Below are positions 1 through 5,616 of a stretch of DNA of 7,272 nt, piece after piece (the stretch's first letter is position 1; every line of letters begins with the position of its first letter). Source of the DNA: Bifidobacteriaceae bacterium (GTDB lineage Bacteria; Actinomycetota; Actinomycetes; Actinomycetales; WQXJ01); the NCBI GenBank assembly GCA_031278665.1, contig JAITKC010000106.1, positions 1 through 7,272 of the forward strand. The letters run 5' to 3'. Both the position numbers and the translations under genes were made by a program. The notes beneath the pieces are model-generated. The model made no database searches, was not told the origin of the DNA, and worked only from the letters and a program-made list of their open reading frames with translations.

Positions 1-11
1 AACCCCGACCA

Positions 12-27
12 GGCCCTGGCCAGGGCC
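12..27. repeat. 16-bp perfect GC palindrome
   Basis: GGCCCTGGCCAGGGCC is identical to its own reverse complement. It lies just left of the first recognisable 31-bp repeat unit. It could be a protein site, a transcript hairpin at the end of a gene outside the window, or a boundary of the repeat element. There is no T-run on either side, so it is not a classical intrinsic terminator. Function unknown. Confidence 0.5.
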
Positions 28-30
28 CCA

Positions 31-242
31 GGGCCGAACGCGTCCACACCGACAGCTCCCGCGACACATCCATCGACACCGGCAATTCCTCGGCCGAAAC
101 GCGGCGAGACCGACAATCGTCGCGGCCGAACGCATCGACACCGACAATTTCTAGGCCGAAACGCATCGACACCGACAATTTCACTGGTGTTTTGAATCGA
201 GACCGACAATTTCCCTGGCGTTTTGAATCGAGACCGACAATT
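31..242 (+). repeat. Left arm of a 31-bp tandem repeat array
   Basis: Seven copies of a 15-bp core, TCGACACCGACAATT, start at 43, 73, 104, 135, 166, 197 and 228. The spacing is 31 bp throughout except the first step, which is 30. Matches to the core are 12, 14, 12, 15, 15, 14 and 14 of 15. The linker is also related between units: mostly GGCCGAA(A)CGCATC in units 3-5 and TGGYGTTTTGAATC in units 6-7. Units 6 (181-211) and 7 (212-242) match at 29 of 31 positions. A badly decayed eighth copy may lie near 258-272. Because 31 is not a multiple of three, the reading frame changes every unit, which argues against coding. Function unknown; possibilities are an array of protein-binding sites, a transposon-derived element or a structured 3' region. 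Confidence 0.9.
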
Positions 243-304
243 GTTCTGGTCCCGAAAACAGTCGCGACGGTTTGACCTGCGACAACGCGAAAAGGCCTCC
301 TAGA
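243..304. other. Spacer between the two inverted repeat arms
   Basis: About 60 bp separate the last good left-arm core from the first right-arm core. It contains the 8-bp palindrome GTCGCGAC (261-268), close to the symmetry centre of the element at about 273, and a stretch resembling a decayed core (about 258-272). No ORF, promoter or transposase fragment is visible, so this is not an insertion sequence with a gene between its ends. Confidence 0.6.
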
Positions 305-480
305 AATTGTCGGTGTCGATGCAAAAGGCCGGAAGAATTGTCGGTGTCGATGCAAAAGGCCGGAAGAATTGTCGGTGTCGATGCGTCCGACCACAACAAT
401 TGTCGGTGTCGACGACATCGTCGCGGAAATCGTCGGCCTCCACGCGGAATGGCGCCGGAGTTGTCGTTGCCGATCCGGGT
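305..480 (-). repeat. Right arm of the 31-bp array, inverted relative to the left arm
   Basis: Six copies of the core, read on the minus strand, occupy 305-319, 336-350, 367-381, 398-412, 428-442 and 459-473. The steps are 31, 31, 31, 30 and 31 bp. The four copies nearest the centre match the core at 15 of 15 positions; the outer two match at 11 and 12. Positions 305-353 are identical to 336-384, a 49-bp exact overlap that indicates a recent unit duplication. The minus-strand linkers contain CCGGCCTTTTGCATC or GGTCGGACGCATC, related to those of the left arm. A transcript crossing both arms could fold into one long imperfect hairpin. Function unknown. Confidence 0.9.
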
Positions 481-489
481 CGGGGCGGG

Positions 490-508
490 CGGCGGCTCAA
501 AGCCGCCG
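490..508. terminator. GC-rich hairpin flanking the repeat element
   Basis: CGGCGGCTCAAAGCCGCCG forms an 8-bp perfect stem (490-497 with 501-508) around the 3-nt loop CAA. It lies just outside the right arm and about 220 bp past the ileS stop. It could be a transcription terminator of the kind without a U-tract often seen in high-GC bacteria, or a boundary of the repeat element. Apart from this hairpin and those at 678-695 and 710-729, I see nothing in 481-729. Confidence 0.4.
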
Positions 509-677
509 GCGCTCGACACCGCCGCAAACCCGTCTTAGCCCACCCGGGACGCCGACTCGGCTCCGCCGGAACCGCCACCCCCGATAAGCCGAACCGACAA
601 AACCGGCAACCCGCCGCGAACACCCGCCAACCCACGACTTCGCTCAAAGCCCCGCTCCCGTCCCGGGCCAAGTCCAC

Positions 678-695
678 GGCCGGCGCCGCCCGGCC
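678..695 (-). terminator. Second GC hairpin downstream of ileS
   Basis: GGCCGG (678-683) pairs with CCGGCC (690-695) around a 6-nt loop. It lies 35 bp past the ileS stop codon, after the hairpin at 710-729. There is no U-tract. The region is so GC-rich that such stems are expected by chance, so a role in termination is only a guess. Confidence 0.25.
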
Positions 696-709
696 CCGGG
701 CGCGGGCCG

Positions 710-729
710 CGCCGCCGGAGGCGGCGGCG
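710..729 (-). terminator. Possible ileS terminator hairpin
   Basis: On the minus strand, immediately after the ileS TGA, CGCCGCC (729-723) and GGCGGCG (716-710) form a 7-bp all-GC stem with a 6-nt loop. No run of U follows. U-less hairpins at gene ends are common in high-GC actinobacteria, which supports a terminator or 3'-end stabiliser, but local GC content makes chance pairing likely. Confidence 0.35.
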
Positions 730-3700
730 TCAGGCCGTTTTGGCGACCGATGCCGCCGCCACGTCGGTCGGGGAGACGTCGATCCGCAGGGACACCGCCA
801 GAGTCTCGCGCTGGATCAGCTCGGCGTGTTGGCGCACGGCCGCGACCCAGGGGGCCGGCACCGACAAGGACAGGTCGATCCGATCCGCCACATGCCGGCC
901 GGAGGCCTTGCGCTCGTCTTGGACCAGGCGGATCATGTCGCGGGCGTAGCCCTCGGCCAACAGCGCGTCGCTGATCTTCAAGTCGAGCAGGGCGAAGCCG
1001 TTGCCGGACAGCACCGCCGCCCCGGTGCGGTCGCCGTCGCGGTCCTCGACCACCGTCCGGGTGGTGTACTCGCCCTCCAGTAACGCCACCTCGCCGTCCG
1101 GCGTGGTCACCACCACGCCGCCGCCCGCTCCAGGCGCCCAAGCCCCGGCTTTGACCGCTTTGATGACCGCCTGGACGGCCCGCCCCAATCGCGGGCCGGC
1201 GGCGCGGGCGTTGACCTCGAGGCGTGTGTAGACGCCGTGGCGGGCGGCGGCATCGTCGGAATACTCCACCAACTCCAACGCTTTGACGTTGACCTCGGCC
1301 TTGATCAGGTCCGCGAACGGGGCCAGTCGGGCCGCGTCGGCGTCGGCCACGACCAGGCGGGCGAGCGGCTGGCGGACCTTGATCCCGTGCGCTTTGCGCA
1401 TCGACAGCGCCGCCGAGCAGACCTCGCGGACCCGCTCCATGACCGCCACCAGCGCCTCGTCGGCGACTAAGGCGGCGGCGTCGGGCGACCCCTCGGCCAG
1501 CGACGGCCAATCGGTCAGATGGACCGAGCGGCCGCCGGTCAGGCCCCGCCAGATCTCCTCGCTCAACATCGGCGCCAGCGGCGCGGTCAGGCGGGCGAGG
1601 GTCTCCAAGACCGTCCAGAGCACGTTGAACGCGGCCGGGTCCTCGGCCCAGAAGCGGTCCCGCGACTCGCGCACGTACCAGTTGTTCAGCGCGTCGATGA
1701 ACTCCCGCACCGACTCGCAGGCCTCGGCGATGCGGTAGCGGTCGAGGTGCCCGGTCAGGTCCTCGACCAGCGAGCGCGTCCGGGCCAGAATATAGCGGTC
1801 CAACTCGCCCAGCGCCGGGTGGTCGCCGGCCTCGACCCGCCGCCCGGTTATCCCGGCCCCGCGGTTGGCGGAGTTGGCGTACAGGCCGAAGAACGACCAG
1901 GTGTTCCACAGCGGCAGCAGCACTTGGCGAACCGCGTCGCGGATCGCCTCGTCCGTCACCACCAGGTTGCCGCCGCGCAGGATCGCCCCCGACATCAAAA
2001 ACCAGCGCATCGCGTCGGCGCCCTCGCGCTCGAAGACCATCCGCACGTCCGGGAAGTTGCCCTTCGACTTGGCCATTTTCAGACCGTCGTCGCCCAGCAC
2101 GATGCCGTGTGTCAGGCAGGTCCGAAAGCTCGGCTTGTCGAATAGGGCCGTCGCCAGGACGTGCAGGGTGTAGAACCAGCCGCGCGTCTGGCCGATGTAT
2201 TCGACTATGAAATCGCCCGGGTAATGCGACTCGAACCATTCCCGGTTCTCGAACGGGTAATGCACCTGCGCGAACGGCATCGCCCCGGACTCGAACCAGC
2301 AGTCGAGCACCTCCGAAACCCGGCGCATTGTCGCCCGGCCGCTCGGGTCGTCCGGATTGGGCCTGGTCAGCTGGTCGATCGCGGGCCGGTGCAGGTCGTC
2401 CGGGCGGACGCCGAAGTCCCGTTCCAAATCGTCGAGCGAGCCGTAGACGTCCACTCTGGGGTAGGCCGGGTCGTCCGAGACCCAGACCGGAATGGGCGAG
2501 CCCCAGTAGCGGTTGCGCGAGATCGACCAGTCGCGGGCGCCGGCCAGCCACTTGCCGAATTGGCCGTCGCGGACGTGCTCCGGCGACCATTCGATCTCCC
2601 GGTTCAGCTCCACCATGCGGTCGCGAAACCGCGTCACGGCCACGAACCAGGAGCTGACCGCGTATTGGATAAGCGGCGTGTCGCAGCGCCAACAGTGCGG
2701 GTAGGGATGGTGGTAGCTCTCCTGGCGGAGAAGCTGACCGGAGTCCTTCAGCGCCTGGGTGATCGGTTTGTTGGCTTCGAACACGCCCATGCCCTGCCAG
2801 GGCCTGACCGGCGCGGTGAAACGCCCGGCCGAATCGACTGGGTTGACCAACTCGATCCCGGCCGCGTCGGTGACGGCTTTGTCCTCCTCGCCGTAGGCTG
2901 GCGCGATGTGCACCAGGCCGGTGCCGTCCTCGGTGGTCACATAGTCGGCGGCGACCACGCGGAAGGCGCCTTTGGCGGCGTCGGAGGCGAAGAAGTCGAA
3001 CAGCGGCCGGTAGCGCAGCCCGACCAGTTCGGCGCCTTTGAAGCGCCCGATGACGTCCGGCGCCTCGCCCAGTTCGCGCGCGTAGGCGGCCAGGCGGCCC
3101 TCGGCCAGCAGAATCCTCTCGCCGTCCATATTCTCCGGCGCCACCAAGACGTAGTCGACCGCCGGGTTGACCGCCAGGGCGAGGTTGGACGGCAGCGTCC
3201 AAGGGGTGGTGGTCCAGGCCAGCGCCACCGCGCCGCTCAGCCGCGCGTGGGTCGCCGCCAGCCGGTCGCCCGCCCCGCCGGCCGGCGAAGGCGAGCCGGG
3301 AGCGGACCTGGGCCCGGCGGCATCGTCGGCGTAAAGCTCAAAGCCGACTGTGACGGCGGTGTCTTGACGCTGGCGATAGACCTCGTCCATACGCGTCTCC
3401 GAGGCGCTCAACGGCGTGCCGCAGCGGAAGCAGTACCAAAGCACCTGGTGGCCCTCGTAGATCAGACCCTTGTCCCAGAGCGTCTTGAAGGCCCACATGA
3501 CCGACTCCATATAGGGCAGGTCGAGGGTCTTGTAGTCGTTGGCGAAATCGACCCAGCGGGCTTGGCGCGAGACGTAGTCCTCCCACTGGTCGGTGTAGCG
3601 CAGCACGGAGGCGCGGCAAGCGGCGTTGAACTCGGCCACGCCCATGCGGTCGATCTCGGACTTGTTCTTGATGCCGAGTTCGCGTTCGGCCTCGATTTCG

Positions 3701-4020
3701 GCCGGCAGGCCGTGACAATCCCAGCCGAACCGGCGCTCGACCCGCCGACCGCGCATCGTCTGGTAGCGCGGCACCACATCTTTGACGTAGCCGGTCAACA
3801 GGTGGCCGTAATGCGGCAGCCCGTTGGCGAACGGCGGGCCGTCGTAAAACACGAACTCGTTGGCGCCGGGCCGGCCGTCGCGGTCGGCCGGACGCTGATC
3901 GATCGACGCCTGGAAGGTGCGGTCCTTGCCCCAGTAGGCCAGGATCTGGTGCTCCAGGGTCGGAAAACTGGCTTTGGCGGGAACGTCGGTCAATTCGGGG
4001 CGGTGCAGTGGGTAAGCCAT
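730..4020 (-). CDS. ileS: Isoleucyl-tRNA synthetase, eukaryote-like long type
   Basis: Cytoplasmic class I synthetase (1096 aa) that activates isoleucine with ATP and charges tRNA-Ile. The HIGH-type motif is HYGH at 70-73, inside [12 protein letters not shown]. The editing (CP1) domain covers roughly 195-445, with the threonine-rich [11 protein letters not shown] at 269-279 and [13 protein letters not shown] at 368-380. Two CxxC pairs (C197/C200 and C443/C446) look metal-binding. The KMSKS loop reads KMAKS (648-652), an alanine in the third position. The anticodon-binding helical domain follows (about 690-850), then [13 protein letters not shown] and a DUF5915-like C-terminus (about 880-1080). 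Length and motifs fit the eukaryote-like IleRS type found in mycobacteria, a type linked to natural mupirocin tolerance. Residues 231-262 form a Pro/Ala/Gly-rich insert in the editing region. The ATG start gives a normal N-terminus; AAAAGGA lies 12 nt upstream. The gene is intact, ends in TGA and stands alone, divergent from the serine hydrolase. Confidence 0.97.
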   Translation of the reverse strand: MAYPLHRPELTDVPAKASFPTLEHQILAYWGKDRTFQASIDQRPADRDGRPGANEFVFYDGPPFANGLPHYGHLLTGYVKDVVPRYQTMRGRRVERRFGWDCHGLPAEIEAERELGIKNKSEIDRMGVAEFNAACRASVLRYTDQWEDYVSRQARWVDFANDYKTLDLPYMESVMWAFKTLWDKGLIYEGHQVLWYCFRCGTPLSASETRMDEVYRQRQDTAVTVGFELYADDAAGPRSAPGSPSPAGGAGDRLAATHARLSGAVALAWTTTPWTLPSNLALAVNPAVDYVLVAPENMDGERILLAEGRLAAYARELGEAPDVIGRFKGAELVGLRYRPLFDFFASDAAKGAFRVVAADYVTTEDGTGLVHIAPAYGEEDKAVTDAAGIELVNPVDSAGRFTAPVRPWQGMGVFEANKPITQALKDSGQLLRQESYHHPYPHCWRCDTPLIQYAVSSWFVAVTRFRDRMVELNREIEWSPEHVRDGQFGKWLAGARDWSISRNRYWGSPIPVWVSDDPAYPRVDVYGSLDDLERDFGVRPDDLHRPAIDQLTRPNPDDPSGRATMRRVSEVLDCWFESGAMPFAQVHYPFENREWFESHYPGDFIVEYIGQTRGWFYTLHVLATALFDKPSFRTCLTHGIVLGDDGLKMAKSKGNFPDVRMVFEREGADAMRWFLMSGAILRGGNLVVTDEAIRDAVRQVLLPLWNTWSFFGLYANSANRGAGITGRRVEAGDHPALGELDRYILARTRSLVEDLTGHLDRYRIAEACESVREFIDALNNWYVRESRDRFWAEDPAAFNVLWTVLETLARLTAPLAPMLSEEIWRGLTGGRSVHLTDWPSLAEGSPDAAALVADEALVAVMERVREVCSAALSMRKAHGIKVRQPLARLVVADADAARLAPFADLIKAEVNVKALELVEYSDDAAARHGVYTRLEVNARAAGPRLGRAVQAVIKAVKAGAWAPGAGGGVVVTTPDGEVALLEGEYTTRTVVEDRDGDRTGAAVLSGNGFALLDLKISDALLAEGYARDMIRLVQDERKASGRHVADRIDLSLSVPAPWVAAVRQHAELIQRETLAVSLRIDVSPTDVAAASVAKTA

Positions 4021-4228
4021 GGCGCCGGGTCGTCCTTTTCGCAGTCGCTGATTCGTCGTCGTCGTCGAGCACGATGCCGTCCGCGCGGGTCGGCCGCGCG
4101 GGCCGGCCCCGCACCGCCCGCGCAGTCCTGTCCCGTCACGTTTCCACTGGTAAACCCTTAGCGCTGGGCTGCGTCAAGGCGGCTCGCCCGCGGCGTTGAG
4201 CGGCGCCGCCGGATCGGCGCTCGCCGAC
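4021..4228 (-). promoter_or_regulatory. Probable T-box leader of ileS (very short Stem I type)
   Basis: Actinobacterial ileS genes often carry translational T-box leaders with a very short Stem I, whose loop holds the isoleucine specifier codon AUC. Here the minus strand at 4220-4203 reads GCGCCGATCCGGCGGCGC. It folds as GCGCCG/CGGCGC, or as GCCG/CGGC nested in GAGC/GCTC, and both put ATC (4214-4212) in the loop. Downstream are a hairpin GCGG-loop-CCGC (4191-4179), a hairpin GTTT..AAAC (4155-4140), and GGGCGGTGCGG (4119-4109), which partly resembles the T-box sequence GGGUGGUACCGCGG. A strong hairpin follows (4112-4085), then the ribosome binding site AAAAGGA (4039-4033). The weak point is the acceptor-pairing bulge: the usual UGGU reads CGGU, leaving one mismatch to the ACCA end of tRNA-Ile. 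No U-run terminator is visible, so control would be at translation. I could not run a covariance model. Confidence 0.55.
4053..4067. repeat. Trinucleotide repeat (TCG)5 in the ileS leader
   Basis: Five perfect TCG units on the + strand, read as CGA in the ileS leader transcript, between the strong leader hairpin and the ribosome binding site. It is probably an unstructured spacer. Such a run can change length by slippage, which would alter the spacing between the regulatory fold and the start codon. Confidence 0.6.
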
Positions 4229-4234
4229 CGCATA

Positions 4235-4240
4235 ACTCTA
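4235..4240 (-). promoter_or_regulatory. Possible -10 box of the ileS promoter
   Basis: The minus strand reads TAGAGT, matching the actinobacterial -10 pattern TANNNT. Transcription would begin near 4228, a few bases before the putative T-box Stem I, which is the expected arrangement. The sequence 17-18 bp further upstream is nearly all G and C and gives no recognisable -35 box. No convincing promoter for the divergent serine hydrolase gene was found in the same interval. Confidence 0.4.
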
Positions 4241-4338
4241 CCGCCTTGGCCGCCGCCCCCGGCCCGGCCCGCGCCGAAGTCAGGAGCTTCACAGCGAAAT
4301 CGCAGGCCAACCACATGATGCGGAGCTAAGTTCAGGCC

Positions 4339-5391
4339 GTGCCCAAGCCCCAGCGATCAGCCGTCGAAAGCCCAAAAATCGCCGGCGGCCTGGGGCGCGC
4401 GCTGGCGGCCGCCGGTCTGGCGGTCGCCCTGACAGCCAGCGTTTTAGGGTTTGCCGTCGCGGCCGGGTTGGAGTCCGAGGACCTGACGGCCCGCCAGCGC
4501 GCGCCCCAGGCCGGAGCCGGGGCCACGTCTGAGGCCTGGCCGGCGGCACCGACCACACCGGCCACACCGGCCACGCCGGCCAGGCCGGCCCCGCCGCGGT
4601 CCGCCGGCTCATCCGATCCGCCCTCCCCCGCCAGTTCGGCGGCGAGCGAACCTGGCGCGGCCGCGCCCGCGCTCAACACACCGCAACTCGACCCGGCCTC
4701 TGCCCTTCAGGCCGAACTGACCGCCACCGTGGCCGCGCTCGAGGCCGAGACCGGGACGAGCCTCGGCGTCGCGCTGCTGGCGGCCGGAGGCGACGCCGCC
4801 TCAACTATCAGCGCCGGGTCTTGGGTTTCCGGCCGCGCCTGGTCCACGATAAAGGTCCCAATCGCCATCGCCGCCCTTGAGGCCGGGGGATCCGACGCCG
4901 CCGCCGTCCTGGCCATCACGCAATCCGACAACGCCGCCGCTCGCGAACTGTGGAACTCGATCGGCGCCGCCGAGGCGGCCGGGGCCGCGACCGACGCGGT
5001 CCTGCGCGCCGGCGGCGATTCGGCCACAGCAGTCCAGCGGCTCCCGTTCGGCTACACGGTTTGGGACCTGACCGCCCAGGCCGGTTTTGCCGCGCACTTC
5101 CCCGCCGGCGCCGCGGCCGACCGCGTGTGGGACCTAATGGGGCAGATCGACTCGTCTCAGCGCTGGGGGCTCGGGCGGCTCGACGCCGCCCGCTTCAAGG
5201 GCGGCTGGAGCCCCGACGACGCCGGCTACACGGTGCGCCAGTTCGGCCAGGCGCCGCTGGCGAACGGTTGCGTCGCGGTTGCGATAGCGGCCGACGCGTC
5301 CAGCTTCGAGGCGGGCGCCGCCGCCCTGGACCGACTGGCGGACAGGCTCGCGGCCCTGGCCGAAGTCCTTCCCACAGGCCCCTGCCGCTGA
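4339..5391 (+). CDS. Secreted or membrane-anchored serine hydrolase, class A beta-lactamase-like
   Basis: Alanine-rich protein of 350 aa. A short basic N-terminus precedes one hydrophobic segment (about 20-43), acting as signal peptide or membrane anchor. Residues 51-118 are a Pro/Ala/Ser/Thr-rich linker with TPA repeats. The catalytic domain (about 119-350) carries the three motifs of penicillin-recognising serine enzymes in order: SxxK as STIK (169-172), SDN (196-198) and a KTG equivalent KGG (287-289). S169 is the likely nucleophile. Only 27 residues separate the SxxK and SDN serines, against about 60 in class A beta-lactamases, and I see no clear equivalent of the omega-loop Glu166. The family looks like the actinobacterial proteins usually annotated just 'serine hydrolase'; activity on peptidoglycan or on a beta-lactam is unproven. 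The GTG start is well bounded: the in-frame stop TAA at 4327-4329 precedes it with no other start between, and GGAG lies 13 nt upstream. It is divergent from ileS and convergent with the transporter. Confidence 0.82.
   Translation: MPKPQRSAVESPKIAGGLGRALAAAGLAVALTASVLGFAVAAGLESEDLTARQRAPQAGAGATSEAWPAAPTTPATPATPARPAPPRSAGSSDPPSPASSAASEPGAAAPALNTPQLDPASALQAELTATVAALEAETGTSLGVALLAAGGDAASTISAGSWVSGRAWSTIKVPIAIAALEAGGSDAAAVLAITQSDNAAARELWNSIGAAEAAGAATDAVLRAGGDSATAVQRLPFGYTVWDLTAQAGFAAHFPAGAAADRVWDLMGQIDSSQRWGLGRLDAARFKGGWSPDDAGYTVRQFGQAPLANGCVAVAIAADASSFEAGAAALDRLADRLAALAEVLPTGPCR
4555..4590 (+). repeat. Four tandem 9-bp units inside the serine hydrolase linker
   Basis: Four copies of the 9-bp unit ACACCGGCC, the third with one change and the fourth with two, encode TPA-TPA-TPA-RPA at residues 73-84 of the serine hydrolase. 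They sit in the low-complexity linker between membrane anchor and catalytic domain. The unit length is a multiple of three, so copy-number change would lengthen or shorten the linker without breaking the frame. Confidence 0.75.
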
Positions 5392-5405
5392 ACTCCGAGC
5401 AGGCC

Positions 5406-5424
5406 CTGGATCCGACTGATCCAG
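5406..5424 (+). terminator. Hairpin after the serine hydrolase gene
   Basis: CTGGATC (5406-5412) and GATCCAG (5418-5424) form a perfect 7-bp stem with a 5-nt loop, beginning 15 nt after the serine hydrolase TGA. No T-run follows. Position and perfect pairing suggest a U-less terminator or transcript-end stabiliser for this gene. Confidence 0.45.
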
Positions 5425-5512
5425 TATCGCGACGCGCCACTGGTGGGTGTGTTCACCCCATCGGCGGCATAGACCCCGACGCAACCCGACCCGAGCGCCG
5501 CCCGGCCGTATC

Positions 5513-5532
5513 CTCATCGGTCCCCCGATGGG
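5513..5532. terminator. Hairpin between the convergent genes
   Basis: CATCGG (5515-5520) pairs with CCGATG (5525-5530) around the 4-nt loop TCCC, and the stem extends by one G-T wobble and one C-G pair to 5513-5532. It lies 85 bp past the stop of the minus-strand transporter and about 120 bp past that of the serine hydrolase, so it could serve either transcript. There is no T-run. I see nothing else in 5392-5616. Confidence 0.3.
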
Positions 5533-5616
5533 TCCCGAACGCTCGCCGCGATCACGCGGGAACGGATCCGCCACAAAGAATCCCCCGCTCCGCCGCCTTG
5601 GCGAGTGTCGCGCCGC

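Noticed and set aside
31..480. CRISPR array
   Set aside because: The period is 31 bp in total, the linkers are themselves similar between units, the arms are inverted, and no cas gene is present. A CRISPR would need a repeat plus a unique spacer, normally about 60 bp or more.
300..480. DnaA-box cluster or replication origin
   Set aside because: The core begins TTGTC like an actinobacterial DnaA box, but continues GGTG instead of CACA. No dnaA, dnaN, rep or parAB gene is present and there is no AT-rich unwinding region.
272..1083. Open frames on the + strand through the repeats and the ileS 3' end
   Set aside because: The 31-bp unit shifts the frame every copy, giving Arg/Cys-rich or Val/Gly-rich nonsense, and the rest is antisense to a clearly real ileS.
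644..3202. Long minus-strand frame of 852 codons overlapping ileS
   Set aside because: Alternative frame of ileS, made of Arg/Gly/Pro/Ala runs with no motif. The ileS frame carries all the family motifs.
4140..4155. TGG in the hairpin loop region as the tRNA-pairing bulge of the T-box
   Set aside because: The sequence is TGGA, which would need a UCCA acceptor end; tRNA-Ile normally has the A discriminator. The segment at 4109-4119 is better placed, though imperfect.
2161..4161. Long + strand frame of 666 codons
   Set aside because: It lies wholly antisense to ileS and its leader, has low-complexity Val/Gly/Arg/Asp composition and no domain. Stop-free antisense frames are normal at this GC content.
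4276..4290. GAAG...CTTC inverted repeat as an operator for the serine hydrolase gene
   Set aside because: Only 4 bp of each arm pair and the interior is not symmetric, so chance is sufficient.
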